64,000 bases of DNA from Nitrospiraceae bacterium (GTDB taxonomy: Bacteria > Nitrospirota > Nitrospiria > Nitrospirales > Nitrospiraceae): contig JAHBWI010000005.1 of the NCBI GenBank assembly GCA_019637075.1, forward strand, positions 186,001 to 250,000, given 5' to 3'. Position 1 is the stretch's first letter, and every line of letters starts with the position of its first letter. Position numbers and translations under genes: made by a program. Positions 9,362 to 18,502 of this stretch are shown here, in pieces. The notes beneath the pieces were generated by a model, which searched no databases, was not told where the DNA came from, and saw only the letters and a program-made list of their open reading frames with translations.

Positions 9362-10387
9362 TCAACCACGTGCAACCTGAAACTCCTCCCGCTCCGGCTC
9401 TTCCTTCAGGCGGGTAAAGATCATCCGCCCGGCGGTGGTCTGGAGCACGCTGGTGACCGTCACGTCCACGTTCCGCCCAATGCAGCGGCGGGCGTTGTCC
9501 ACCACGATCATCGTGCCGTCATCCAGATAGGCCACACCCTGCCCCGCTTCCTTGCCTTCCTTCAACACGAATACCCGGATCGTCTCGCCGGGCAACACGA
9601 CCGGCCGCAACGCATTGCAGAGCTCATTGATATTCAGCACCCGCACACCCTGCAGCTCGGCCACCTTATTGAGGTTCAGGTCGTTGGTGACAATGCGTCC
9701 GCCCACCTTCTTCGCCAACACCACGAGTTTTGCATCGACCTCTTTGACGTTCGGAAAATCCTCTTCGCTGATCCGTACGTCGAGGTCGGCCATCTTCTGA
9801 ATCTTGTTCAGAATATCCAGACCTCGGCGCCCCCGTGCCCGCTTCAAGGAATCGGATGAATCCGCAATGTGCTGCAACTCGTTCAGAATGAAATGCGGCA
9901 CGAGGAATGTGCCTTCCAGAAATCCAGTCTCGCAAAGATCCGCCACCCTACCGTCAATGATCACACTGGTATCCAAGACCTTGATACTGACGCCGCTCGC
10001 GTTGTACGTCATCGCCCCCTGCAGGGGAGACGGAAACCGCTCCATGCCAAAACGCGCACCCAACACTAGCCCGAGGTACGGCAGCCCCAAGAGAAAGACC
10101 AGGCCGCCGATGTGAAACAGGAACGTTTCGACGTCGAATACCGCGCTGCCAACCCACTCCACCAACCCCGTGAGCACCAGCCCCGCCGCAACGCCTGCAG
10201 TTCCTCCCACAATGATACCGAATGATAATCTTCGTAGTGCGTGTTCTCCAGCGATGATGAGGCCTCCGGTAACTGCACCAATCGCCAGCCCCGACAGCAG
10301 GAACTGTGTGCTGGGATCTTTCGCGCGCAGAAACAGGGCCATGCCGGCGAGGGCACTGAGAAGGACAAATATGGCCCGTGATACCAT
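9362..10387 (-). CDS. PIN and TRAM domain membrane protein (YacL-like)
   Basis: 341 residues from the ATG at 10387, which has a GAGGAGGG site; the frame is open to 10441 but that would be a poorer start. Residues about 1-125 hold four membrane helices ([33 protein letters not shown] and two more). A PIN domain follows ([57 protein letters not shown]). A C-terminal TRAM RNA-binding domain ([22 protein letters not shown]...) completes it. This is the architecture of B. subtilis YacL. Such genes often sit next to ispD, as here. A membrane-attached RNase role is inferred, not shown. Confidence 0.9.
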   Translation of the reverse strand: MVSRAIFVLLSALAGMALFLRAKDPSTQFLLSGLAIGAVTGGLIIAGEHALRRLSFGIIVGGTAGVAAGLVLTGLVEWVGSAVFDVETFLFHIGGLVFLLGLPYLGLVLGARFGMERFPSPLQGAMTYNASGVSIKVLDTSVIIDGRVADLCETGFLEGTFLVPHFILNELQHIADSSDSLKRARGRRGLDILNKIQKMADLDVRISEEDFPNVKEVDAKLVVLAKKVGGRIVTNDLNLNKVAELQGVRVLNINELCNALRPVVLPGETIRVFVLKEGKEAGQGVAYLDDGTMIVVDNARRCIGRNVDVTVTSVLQTTAGRMIFTRLKEEPEREEFQVARG

Positions 10388-10437
10388 ACCGCTTCCCTCC
10401 TCTCTGTGATCGACCCTGGGCGGAAGGCCCGAAGCGA

Positions 10438-11988
10438 TCACGGCCGCAACGTGAGGTAGATCGTTCTCCCCTGACGCCTCAACAGAAGCAGAACGGATTG
10501 ATCTTTTGGCAAGCTCGAAGCCAGGCGTTCGTAAGACTTGAGTGACGTCACTGCCTTGCGATTCACTTCCAACACCACATCCCCTTCCTTCACGCCCGCC
10601 TCCTCCGCCGGGCTTCCGGATTTCACTCGGACGACCACGACTCCGCGTTCGCTGGATTTCAAACCAAACCGCTGCGCCAACTCGTCATTCAGCTCGCGGA
10701 CGTCGAGATCCGACAACAACCCGGCAGGGGCCAGCGATTCGCCGCCTTCATCCGATCCGGCCTGTGCGAGGTTCTTGGGCTGCTCGGCGATTACGAGTTC
10801 GATGCTCTTGGACTTCTTCTCGCGAATCATCTTGATCGCGACGCGTTTCCCCACCGGCGTCTGCGCCACTGAGTTGCGCAGATGGGCGGGAGAATCCATG
10901 GCCTTCCCGTCGAATTCGAGGATAACGTCTCCCCGCTCCAGGCCCGCCTTCTTGGCGGGGCTGTCGTCCATGACATCGCTGACGAGAACCCCCTTCGTAT
11001 CCTTCGGCACGCCGAATTGAGAGGACAGCTCCGGCGTCAACTCCTGAATCGACACGCCGAGCCAGCCGCGCACGACTTTGCCGTGCTGCACCAACTGGTC
11101 CATGATCGAATGGGCCATGTTACTCGGCACGGCGAATCCAATGCCCATATTGCCGCCGCTCTGACTGTAGATGGCCGTATTGATCCCGACGAGTTCCCCA
11201 CGAACGTTCACCAGCGCCCCACCCGAGTTGCCGGGGTTGATTGCGGCGTCGGTTTGAATGAAATCCTCGTACTCGGCGATGCCGGCCGCGCGGCCGAGCG
11301 CACTGACGATCCCGAGCGTCACGGTTTGGGTCAGCCCGAAGGGGTTCCCAACGGCCAACACGAATTCTCCCACTTCCAACTTATCGGAATCAGCCCAAGG
11401 AACCGTGGGCAGTTCGGTCGCCTCGATCTTCAGGAGAGCCACGTCGGTTTTGGCGTCCGTTCCCACCAGTTTAGCTTTGAATTCGCGTTTGTCGGACAGG
11501 AAGACCTTGATTTCATCGGCTTTATTCACCACGTGATTGTTCGTGATGATCAGGCCGTTCGGATCCACGATGACGCCCGAACCCAGTCCCCGCTCCTTCC
11601 GCTCCTTCGGAGCCTCGAAGCGCTTCATCCATTCTTCCCCGAAAAATCGCCGGAAGAAAGGATCGTCGAAGGGCATGCTTTGCGAACCTTCGCCACGCCC
11701 CGTTCTGGTCGCAAAGATATTCACGACGGCCGGCTTGACGGACTTCGCCACCTCGACGAAGCTCTGCGTCCCGGCCCCGCCCAATGTCGGTTGCACCGCG
11801 CTCGCCACCGGTCTAGCCGTCGGCGCCGGTGCCGGCTGCGGCTCAGGCACCGCATGACCGGTCGGCAGCCATCCAAGGTCGGACGCCACCAACACCCCGA
11901 TCAGAACCCCGACGATCAGGAGAAGTGCCGGAAAAACCCAGGAACCGCCGCGCCTGGGTCGCTCCTGAACATCGCGAAAATCTTCCAT
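10438..11988 (-). CDS. htrA: Do/HtrA-family periplasmic serine protease with two PDZ domains
   Basis: 516 residues. An N-terminal membrane anchor ([22 protein letters not shown], about 17-38) is followed by a Pro/Ala-rich linker. The trypsin-like domain shows the catalytic triad in [16 protein letters not shown] (His), KTDVALLKI (Asp) and [14 protein letters not shown] (Ser). Two PDZ domains follow ([18 protein letters not shown]... and [20 protein letters not shown]...). Proteases of this kind degrade or refold misfolded envelope proteins. It lies 29 bases downstream of the aldolase gene on the same strand. Confidence 0.95.
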   Translation of the reverse strand: MEDFRDVQERPRRGGSWVFPALLLIVGVLIGVLVASDLGWLPTGHAVPEPQPAPAPTARPVASAVQPTLGGAGTQSFVEVAKSVKPAVVNIFATRTGRGEGSQSMPFDDPFFRRFFGEEWMKRFEAPKERKERGLGSGVIVDPNGLIITNNHVVNKADEIKVFLSDKREFKAKLVGTDAKTDVALLKIEATELPTVPWADSDKLEVGEFVLAVGNPFGLTQTVTLGIVSALGRAAGIAEYEDFIQTDAAINPGNSGGALVNVRGELVGINTAIYSQSGGNMGIGFAVPSNMAHSIMDQLVQHGKVVRGWLGVSIQELTPELSSQFGVPKDTKGVLVSDVMDDSPAKKAGLERGDVILEFDGKAMDSPAHLRNSVAQTPVGKRVAIKMIREKKSKSIELVIAEQPKNLAQAGSDEGGESLAPAGLLSDLDVRELNDELAQRFGLKSSERGVVVVRVKSGSPAEEAGVKEGDVVLEVNRKAVTSLKSYERLASSLPKDQSVLLLLRRQGRTIYLTLRP

Positions 11989-12017
11989 GACGTATTCCGA
12001 GAAGCCCCAATCCCGGT

Positions 12018-12941
12018 CTATGGTGTTTGCCCGGCGTAGATACTCATGATCGTGCCAAGGAACTTCACCGCCTCAGCTTTGGGGCGTTGGAACGAATTGC
12101 GGCCGATGATCGACCCGAACCCGCCTCCGTCACGGATCGCCCGGACTTCCTCAAACACGGTCTTCTCATCGCTCTTGGCGCCACCCGAGAAAATCACGAT
12201 ACGGCGACCGTCGAAGGAGCTCTGTACCACGTGTTTCACACGCTCGGCCAGGGTCTTGATCGGCACCTGCTCGGTCTCATACACCTTCTTGGCCGCGGCC
12301 TGCTCCAAATGCGCGGTCGGCAGTTTGACCTTGATGATGTGCGCGCCCAACTGAGCCGCGATCTGCGATGCATAGGCCACGACGTCCATGGCGGTCTCGC
12401 CTTCCTTGCTCAACGCCGATCCCCGCGGATACGACCACACGACCACTGCCAGACCAGAAGCCTTGGCTTCTTCGCTGATCGCTCGCAGCTGCTCGTACAT
12501 AGCGTTGCAATGCGACGAGCCGGGATAGATCGTGAAGCCCACGGCGGAACAGCCCAAACGCAGGGCATCGCGAACGCTGCCGGTCACGGAAGGCAATGGA
12601 TCCTTCTCGTCGTGCAAGACATCGTGATTGTTCAATTTCAGGATCAGGGGAATCTGCCCCGCAAAATGGCTGGCCCCCGCCTCGAGAAACCCCAGCGGGG
12701 CTGCGTAAGCGTTGCATCCGGCGTCGATCGCGAGTTGGAAGTGATAGTGCGGGTTGTATCCAGCCGCATTCGGCGCAAAGCTCCTGGCCGGCCCGTGCTC
12801 AAACCCTTGATCGACCGGCAGGATGACCAGTTTTCCAGTCCCTGCCAGCTTTCCGGAATTCAACAGGCGCGCGATGTTCATCTTCGTGCCCGCGTTGTCG
12901 CTCTCGTACCAGCTCAAAATCTCCTGGACCCGATTGCCCAT
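12018..12941 (-). CDS. fbaB: Class I fructose-bisphosphate aldolase (FbaB/DhnA type)
   Basis: 307 residues with a GGGAGGT ribosome binding site. This Schiff-base aldolase of the archaeal/DhnA family cleaves or forms fructose 1,6-bisphosphate. Motifs seen are ILPVDQGFEHGP, VGFTIYPGSSHCNAM, VVVWSYPRGS, HIIKVKLPTAHLEQ (with the likely Schiff-base Lys) and IVIFSGGAKSDEKTVFEEV. It is paired with fbp (36-base gap), pointing to a gluconeogenic role, as expected for an autotroph. The co-occurrence is seen; the lifestyle is inferred. Confidence 0.94.
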   Translation of the reverse strand: MGNRVQEILSWYESDNAGTKMNIARLLNSGKLAGTGKLVILPVDQGFEHGPARSFAPNAAGYNPHYHFQLAIDAGCNAYAAPLGFLEAGASHFAGQIPLILKLNNHDVLHDEKDPLPSVTGSVRDALRLGCSAVGFTIYPGSSHCNAMYEQLRAISEEAKASGLAVVVWSYPRGSALSKEGETAMDVVAYASQIAAQLGAHIIKVKLPTAHLEQAAAKKVYETEQVPIKTLAERVKHVVQSSFDGRRIVIFSGGAKSDEKTVFEEVRAIRDGGGFGSIIGRNSFQRPKAEAVKFLGTIMSIYAGQTP

Positions 12942-12977
12942 GTTCTACCTCCCAACAATCCTCAATCAGATGACTCG

Positions 12978-13982
12978 CTACACCCGTCCCTGAATGAACG
13001 CTTCCGCCTGATCCACATCGTCCGAGCTGCCGATGACCAGCGGGACCCGCTGGTGCAGCGCCTTCGGCTCAACTTCGAGAATACGCATCGTTCCGGTCGT
13101 CGCCTTCCCACCGGCCTGCTCCACCACCAACGCAAGGGGGTTGCCTTCATAGAGCAACCGCAGTTTGCCCTCCGGCTTGTCCGACTCTCCGGGATAGAGG
13201 TAGATGCCCCCTCCCAATAAAATACGGTGGACATCCGCCACCAGGCAGCCGCAATACCGGCCACTGTAAGGCCTGCCGGTCGCCTTGTCCTTCTCCTTCA
13301 CATGGTCCACGTACTTCTGGGTTCCTGCCGGCCATCGATGGTAATTGCCCTCGTTCGCCGCGTAGACCTTGCCTCGTTTGGGAATGCGAATGTTCTCGTG
13401 AGACAACAGATACTCGCCGATCGACGGCTCCAGGGTAAAACCATGCACCCCCTGCCCGACGGTGAAGACCAGCATGGTGCTGGAACCATACAGAAGATAG
13501 CCGGCCGCTACCTGCTCGACGCCCCGCCGGAGCAGATCGTCGTCGCCCGGTACCCTCGGCCCACCCTTGTGTCGCAATACGGAAAAGATCGCGCCCAGCG
13601 GCATATTCACGTCTGTGTTGGAGGAGCCGTCGAGCGGATCGAACAGGAGCATGTACTTGGCGCGGGCCCCTTGCTGCGGCATGTGGATCGGCTTTTCCAT
13701 TTCTTCGGACGCCAACGCACACACCAAGCCGCTATGTTCGAAGACTCGGACGAATGTGTCGTTGGCGATCTCGTCCAGCTTCTTGACCACCTCTCCCTGC
13801 ACGTTGGTTTCGCCGGTCGTTCCCAAAATATTGATCAAACCGGCCCGACGGAGATCATGAGCGATCATTTTGCCCACGAGACCGATCTGAGTCAGGAGGA
13901 CGGAAAACTCGCCGGTGGCTTCAGGGTAGGCGGCCTGCTGTTCGATGATAAAACGGCTGAGCGTAATGGGAAACTTTGCCAT
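12978..13982 (-). CDS. fbp: Class 1 fructose-1,6-bisphosphatase
   Basis: 334 residues, full length. It hydrolyses fructose 1,6-bisphosphate to fructose 6-phosphate in gluconeogenesis or carbon fixation. Visible are the metal-binding LLFDPLDGSSNTDVNMPLG, CALASEEME and the substrate-site KYVDHVKEKDK...RYCGCLVADVHRILLGGGIYLYP. The ATG has GAAGGA upstream. A near-perfect promoter and a terminator-like hairpin occupy the leader (14005-14095). Fbp is followed by fbaB. Confidence 0.96.
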   Translation of the reverse strand: MAKFPITLSRFIIEQQAAYPEATGEFSVLLTQIGLVGKMIAHDLRRAGLINILGTTGETNVQGEVVKKLDEIANDTFVRVFEHSGLVCALASEEMEKPIHMPQQGARAKYMLLFDPLDGSSNTDVNMPLGAIFSVLRHKGGPRVPGDDDLLRRGVEQVAAGYLLYGSSTMLVFTVGQGVHGFTLEPSIGEYLLSHENIRIPKRGKVYAANEGNYHRWPAGTQKYVDHVKEKDKATGRPYSGRYCGCLVADVHRILLGGGIYLYPGESDKPEGKLRLLYEGNPLALVVEQAGGKATTGTMRILEVEPKALHQRVPLVIGSSDDVDQAEAFIQGRV

Positions 13983-14004
13983 AGCGTCGATGTCCTTCAG
14001 ACAG

Positions 14005-14053
14005 AAAATTCCGACAGCCCGAGAGCATCACTCAGCAACGGGCGTTCTGTCGG
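14005..14053 (-). terminator. Hairpin with T-run in the fbp leader (possible attenuator)
   Basis: On the minus strand CCGACAG (14053-14047) pairs with CTGTCGG (14017-14011), with an inner CCCG/CGGG pair after a 4-base bulge. It is followed immediately by AATTTTCTG. It stands between the candidate fbp promoter and the fbp start at 13982. It may be an attenuator, or a terminator for transcripts arriving from the DUF3108 gene. Confidence 0.4.
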
Positions 14054-14066
14054 CAAACTTGGCGCA

Positions 14067-14095
14067 ATTATAGCGGTTTTGGGACGTGTGAGCAA
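14067..14095 (-). promoter_or_regulatory. Sigma-70-type promoter candidate for fbp
   Basis: On the minus strand TTGCTC (14095-14090) and a perfect TATAAT (14072-14067) are separated by 17 bases. It begins directly after the stop codon of the DUF3108 gene and lies 85 bases before the fbp start. Confidence 0.55.
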
Positions 14096-14881
14096 TCAAG
14101 GAGAGGGGGAAATCGGTGTACCGTATCCCTCGGTCAGCTCCGCAACGATCGACCCGATGACGACCTTCGCCTTCATCCGCACGGGAACCCGCCGATCGTC
14201 CGTCGTGAACCAGACCCGGAGGTTCCCCTCGTTGAGGAAAATGCCCTGAAAAGGCATGATGACCAGCACCCTTGCGGTCTCCTTCTTTCCCCAAGACCCC
14301 TCAAGGGTTTCCAACGCTTCGACCCGCACTTCTAACTTATAGTTCTTCTTGTCGTGGTGTACATTCAGCGCCAGCGAGGCTCCAGGCGAGAGCGGCAGGC
14401 TCTTTCGAACGTAGTACAGACAGGAAATCGCGTCCTGGGCATCGGCCGGAATCTGCAACTCGTCGCTCTTTCCGTCCTTGACGGCCGTCACGAGCCCATC
14501 CCGGTGCCGAAAGGTGTACTCGAAATCGTTCTTCCGCTTGCCTTCCTGCCGATGAAAGGTCATGCGCAGCGGGAGAAAGGACGCGAGATCGACGGTGGAG
14601 GCCACCCGATTGTCGACCGGATAGAACTTCGTCACGACGGGGCTCGACTGCGCCACCGTCTCGAACCGCACCCGAGCCGGCTCATCAGCCGAGGGGTCCG
14701 CCTCCACGGACATCGTCGCCACCCCCGCCCGCATTGCGAGCCAGGTGATGTCGTAGGAAAGACGTTCACCGGTCGCAAACGGTACAGAAGTGACGCGCGG
14801 AGACGTCTCCGCGCGGGCTGGTACCGGCTGAAGGACAAACGCGAAGAGGATGACGAGCAGCCAGGAAACAGCGGCCCGCAC
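14096..14881 (-). CDS. DUF3108 domain exported protein
   Basis: 261 residues if started at the GTG at 14881, which places an ideal signal peptide first (VSWLLVILFAFVLQPVPARA, cut before ETSP). A longer frame to 14971 overlaps the phosphomannomutase gene by 62 bases and would put 30 non-hydrophobic residues before the signal, so I prefer the short form. The mature protein starts PFATGERLSYDITWLAMRAG, typical of DUF3108, and continues with beta-rich sequence (MTFHRQEGKRKNDFEYTF, KKNYKLEVRVEALETLEG, RVWFTTDDRRVPVRMKAKVV). Function of the family is unknown; it is presumably periplasmic or outer-membrane associated. It follows the phosphomannomutase gene. Confidence 0.82.
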   Translation of the reverse strand: MRAAVSWLLVILFAFVLQPVPARAETSPRVTSVPFATGERLSYDITWLAMRAGVATMSVEADPSADEPARVRFETVAQSSPVVTKFYPVDNRVASTVDLASFLPLRMTFHRQEGKRKNDFEYTFRHRDGLVTAVKDGKSDELQIPADAQDAISCLYYVRKSLPLSPGASLALNVHHDKKNYKLEVRVEALETLEGSWGKKETARVLVIMPFQGIFLNEGNLRVWFTTDDRRVPVRMKAKVVIGSIVAELTEGYGTPISPSP

Positions 14882-14909
14882 GAGCCCCGAGGGCAGCGGA
14901 TCGCGGCGC

Positions 14910-16310
14910 TTAGCCGGAAATGGCACGCAGTGCCTGGGCGAGTTCGGTTTCAATCGTGGCGCGAATGACATCCAGCCGTGCCTGTGATGGAGCTTCGAAT
15001 CGGAGCACCAGGGCAGGCTGCGTGTTGGAGGCGCGGATCAGACCCCATCCGTCGTCGAACACGGCGCGAACCCCGTCGATGGTCACCAAGTCCCGCAACC
15101 GGAGGTTCGTGGCACCGATCGGCCGCCCCTCGTTGAAGCAGGCAGCCAACTGCCCTCGCACCCGGTCGACCACCTGAAACTTCACCGTATCGGAACAGTC
15201 GACGCGAATCTCCGGCGTCACGGTCGTCTCCGGCAGGTCGGACACCAGATCGGACAACGGCCGTTTGGTCTTGGCCAAAATTTCAATGAGGCGGCAAGAA
15301 GCGTAGACCGCATCGTCGTACCCGAAATACCGGTCGGCGAAGAACATGTGGCCCGACATCTCTCCGGCCAACACGGCCGACTCTTCCTTCATCTTGGCCT
15401 TCATGAGGGAATGACCGGTCTTCCACATGATCGGGCGCCCGCCGCGCTTCGCAATATCGTCATAGAGGCACTGTGAAGCCTTGACCTCGGAGATGAACGT
15501 CGTGCCGGGCTGCCGCTCCAGGATGTCACGCGCATACACGACCATCAATCGATCGCCCCAAAGGATCTGCCCGCGCTCGTCGACGGCGCCGATACGATCG
15601 GCGTCGCCGTCATACCCGATCCCGACATCGGCCTTGTGCTCACGGACGGCCCGCATCAGATCCTCGAGGTTTTCCACGACCGTCGGGTCGGGATGATGGT
15701 TCGGGAACCGCCCGTCCAATTCGCAATAGAGGCCGGTCACCCGGCAGCCCAACAATTCCAATGCCTGCTTGGCCACCAGCGACGCCGCCCCATTGCCGCA
15801 ATCGATCACCACGTGCAGATGGTCGGCGCGCACCCCGGCGAAGTTCTGCGCAAGATGTTGGAGGTAGTCGGGAATAATGGCGTGGGAGGACAATTGCCCC
15901 TGGCCCTCGACGAATCGGCCCGATTCCATAATGCGCCGCAACCGCTGAATTTCCTCCCCGTGAATCGCCTCTCGGCCGATGCAGATCTTGAAGCCGTTAT
16001 ACTGGGCGGCATTGTGACTGCCTGTAATCATGATCCCACCCTGTACCGGCAGGTGAAACAAGGAGAAGTACAGCAAGGGCGAGGCACATTGGCCCAGGTC
16101 GATGGCATTCAAGCCGCCGGCCAGCAACCCGCTGACCAGGGCGTCCCGGAGGGCCGGAGAGCTCAACCGTCCATCCCGTCCGATGCTGACCGTCGACACT
16201 CCGCGCTCGCTGGCCATGGTCGCGTAAGCCCGGCCGACCAGCTGCGCGATCTCTTCCGTCAGTTCTTTGCCGACGATACCGCGAAGATCATACTCGCGAA
16301 ACAAGCCCAT
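14910..16310 (-). CDS. algC: Phosphomannomutase/phosphoglucomutase
   Basis: 466 residues from the ATG at 16310 (GGAG 6 bases upstream). It interconverts hexose 6- and 1-phosphates, supplying mannose 1-phosphate to the ManC enzyme encoded just upstream. Four-domain alpha-D-phosphohexomutase features are visible: FREYDLRGIVGKEL, phosphoserine loop MITGSHNAAQYNGFKI, metal loop GIGYDGDADRIGAVDE, sugar loop LAGEMSGHMFF and phosphate loop DDGWGLIRASNTQPALVLRFEA. The phosphoserine loop has TGSHN where TASHN is usual. Products: GDP-mannose and glucose-based nucleotide sugars for the glycan island. Confidence 0.94.
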   Translation of the reverse strand: MGLFREYDLRGIVGKELTEEIAQLVGRAYATMASERGVSTVSIGRDGRLSSPALRDALVSGLLAGGLNAIDLGQCASPLLYFSLFHLPVQGGIMITGSHNAAQYNGFKICIGREAIHGEEIQRLRRIMESGRFVEGQGQLSSHAIIPDYLQHLAQNFAGVRADHLHVVIDCGNGAASLVAKQALELLGCRVTGLYCELDGRFPNHHPDPTVVENLEDLMRAVREHKADVGIGYDGDADRIGAVDERGQILWGDRLMVVYARDILERQPGTTFISEVKASQCLYDDIAKRGGRPIMWKTGHSLMKAKMKEESAVLAGEMSGHMFFADRYFGYDDAVYASCRLIEILAKTKRPLSDLVSDLPETTVTPEIRVDCSDTVKFQVVDRVRGQLAACFNEGRPIGATNLRLRDLVTIDGVRAVFDDGWGLIRASNTQPALVLRFEAPSQARLDVIRATIETELAQALRAISG

Positions 16311-16401
16311 GCATGACTCCAATCAAGAAATTCGATGTCGTGATTGCGTGGCGAGGCGAAGGCTCGGCCGAATCACCGACAGGATCACGGGATCACGACA
16401 T

Positions 16402-17850
16402 TCACTTCTGCGTTCGTCCGTAATCGTCCTGGAAACGCACGATGTCATCCTCGCCGAGGTACGGCCCGTTCTGTACCTCGATGATGTGGAGCGTGTCCTT
16501 GCCCGGATTTTCCAAACGATGCGGCGTTCGCACCGGAATCGCCGTACTCTGCCCGACGCTGAGGTCGAAAACCTCCTCGCCCCTGGTCACGCGGGCGAGC
16601 CCGGAGATGACCACCCAATGCTCGCTGCGCTTGTGATGCATCTGCAGGGACAACCGTCCCCCCGGCTTCACCGTCACGCGCTTGACTTTGTACCCGGCCG
16701 ATTCCTCCAGCACCGTGTACGACCCCCAGGGCCGATGCACGGTCAGATGCTCGAGATGCTCCGGTGCTCCCTGCTGTTTGAGAATCTCGACTACTTTCTT
16801 CACGTCCTGCGAACGGGACTTCGGACAAACCAGCGTCGCATCCGGCGTGTCTACGACCACCATGTCGGTCAATCCGATCGTGGCAACGACCCGGCGATCG
16901 GCATACAACACGGAATTGGCGCTGCCCACGTCGATGACGCGGCCGCTCACGACGTTTCCCGCTTTGTCGCGCGGGGCGACTTCCTCGAGGCTGCTCCAAT
17001 TGCCGACGTCGGACCATGAAAATGTGACCGGAATCATCACCGCCCGATCCGAACGTTCCATCACCCCGTTGTCGATCGACACCGAAGGTACCTTGGCATA
17101 CGCCGCCTCGATGGCCTTCGGCGACGCACTCGAAGCCCGCAGATGGTTGACCTGCACCATGGCCTTCGCGACTTCCGGTTGATGGCGAGCGATCTCTCCC
17201 AAAATCGTGGCGGCTTTCCAGACGAACATGCCGCTGTTCCAGAAATAGTTGCCGCTCTTGAGATATTGCGCAGCCTTGGCGGCATTGGGCTTTTCGACGA
17301 ATCGCGCGACCGGATGCCCCACCAGCTTTCCGCGCTTCGCCAGCGCGGATCGGCGATTCGGCTGAATATAGCCGTAACCGGTTTCGGGGCGGATCGGCTT
17401 GATCCCGAACGTCACCAAGTAATCCTGCTTTGCAAGCCGTGCCGCAAGCTCCACCGCCGCGATAAAGGCCTTCTCGCCCCGCACCACATGGTCAGCGGGC
17501 AGCACCACCATGACGGCCTCGGGATCCCGCCGCACGAGCTCAGCGGCTGCCAGCGCAATGGCCGGCGCCGTGTTGCGTCCAAGCGGCTCAACGACATAAT
17601 TGTCCTTGAGCTGGTCCTTCCAATGGCTCAATTGCACACGGATCGAATCCGCCTGGCCCGGGTTGGTGGAGATCAATACCCGGTCGGCAGACGCGCAGGC
17701 CAGCACCCGCCGCATGGTCTGCTGGATCAATGTTTCGTTACCGATGATGCGGAGCAACTGCTTCGGATACAAATGCCGGCTCAGGGGCCAGAAACGCGTA
17801 CCGCTGCCCCCTGCCAAAATCACCGGATAGAGATGTGATGCGCCCCGCAT
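16402..17850 (-). CDS. manC: Mannose-1-phosphate guanylyltransferase / mannose-6-phosphate isomerase
   Basis: 482 residues from the ATG at 17850, which has AAGGAG five bases upstream; the frame extends to 17955 without support. This is the bifunctional type II enzyme that makes GDP-mannose. The N-terminal nucleotidyltransferase shows VILAGGSGTRFWPLSRHLYP and VVLPADHVV. The C-terminal cupin isomerase begins at VHRPWGSYTVLEES and has LSLQMHHKRSEHWVVISG and TPHRLENPGK. It is 91 bases upstream of the phosphomannomutase gene and downstream of a KdsC-like phosphatase. GDP-mannose made here would be used by Gmd encoded at 49418. Confidence 0.95.
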   Translation of the reverse strand: MRGASHLYPVILAGGSGTRFWPLSRHLYPKQLLRIIGNETLIQQTMRRVLACASADRVLISTNPGQADSIRVQLSHWKDQLKDNYVVEPLGRNTAPAIALAAAELVRRDPEAVMVVLPADHVVRGEKAFIAAVELAARLAKQDYLVTFGIKPIRPETGYGYIQPNRRSALAKRGKLVGHPVARFVEKPNAAKAAQYLKSGNYFWNSGMFVWKAATILGEIARHQPEVAKAMVQVNHLRASSASPKAIEAAYAKVPSVSIDNGVMERSDRAVMIPVTFSWSDVGNWSSLEEVAPRDKAGNVVSGRVIDVGSANSVLYADRRVVATIGLTDMVVVDTPDATLVCPKSRSQDVKKVVEILKQQGAPEHLEHLTVHRPWGSYTVLEESAGYKVKRVTVKPGGRLSLQMHHKRSEHWVVISGLARVTRGEEVFDLSVGQSTAIPVRTPHRLENPGKDTLHIIEVQNGPYLGEDDIVRFQDDYGRTQK

Positions 17851-17890
17851 ACGCTCCTTCGCTGTCGATTCCCGACTGTGACCGTCTTCC

Positions 17891-18430
17891 TCAGCCGTCC
17901 TGCTGGGCGTCCAGAATGAGATCGGCCAGTTCCCGTACGGCGCCTTCGCCGCCATTCTTGCGGCAGATATACCGGACGACGCTATGCACGACAGGCATGC
18001 CGTCGGCCGGTGAGGCCGACAATCCCACGGCCTTCAACGCCGGGAGATCGTTGACGTCATCGCCGATGTAGGCCACTTGTTCCAATGTAATGCCGTGTCT
18101 CGCGACCAAGTCGTGCAAGACGGAGAGCTTGTCGTACGCCCCTTGATGGACTTCGGGGATGGTGAGCTTCTGCGCCCGCCTCATCACCATCTTTGTCGAC
18201 TCCTGGGTGATGATGGCCGTGATGATGCCGGCCTTCTGCAGAAGTTTGATCCCCATGCCGTCCCGAGTGTGGAATTTTTTGAACTCGTCGCCCGATTCCG
18301 AGTAGTACATGCCCGCGTCGGTCAAGACTCCATCGACGTCCGTGGCGAACAATCGGATCCCTCGGAGAATCCGCTGCAAGGCAGGCCGAGAAGGAGCGGC
18401 GTGGGTTGTGCGGCGACGTGTGCTGGGCAT
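17891..18430 (-). CDS. kdsC: KdsC-like HAD-IIIA phosphatase
   Basis: 179 residues from the ATG at 18430. HAD motif I is FATDVDGVLTDAGMYY, motif II lies in GIITAIITQES, and motif IV is GDDVNDLPALKAVG, followed by GGEGAVRELADLIL. In KdsC these residues dephosphorylate 3-deoxy-octulosonate 8-phosphate before CMP activation for lipid A core synthesis. Here the usual ITGR sequence is ITQE. The C-terminal GEGAVREL.DLIL is nearly repeated in the HAD half of the fusion protein at 28641, so the two are paralogues. The substrate could be KDO 8-phosphate or a nonulosonate 9-phosphate. Confidence 0.85.
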   Translation of the reverse strand: MPSTRRRTTHAAPSRPALQRILRGIRLFATDVDGVLTDAGMYYSESGDEFKKFHTRDGMGIKLLQKAGIITAIITQESTKMVMRRAQKLTIPEVHQGAYDKLSVLHDLVARHGITLEQVAYIGDDVNDLPALKAVGLSASPADGMPVVHSVVRYICRKNGGEGAVRELADLILDAQQDG

Positions 18431-18453
18431 GAACCGGTTGTGAATTTCCGGCG

Positions 18454-18482
18454 ATGTTAGCAATCCTGCGGGGGAAACTCAA
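18454..18482 (-). promoter_or_regulatory. Promoter candidate for kdsC-manC-algC
   Basis: On the minus strand TTGAGT (18482-18477), 17 bases, then TAACAT (18459-18454). Four of six bases match in each box. It lies in the 72-base gap between the WcaJ-type gene and kdsC. Confidence 0.35.
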
Positions 18483-18502
18483 GAACGGATGGTGCGGACG
18501 CC

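Noticed and set aside
10882-12039. 385-codon plus-strand open frame
   Set aside because: Antisense shadow of the HtrA protease gene.
12027-13220. 397-codon plus-strand open frame
   Set aside because: Runs antisense across the aldolase and the end of fbp; no recognisable domain.
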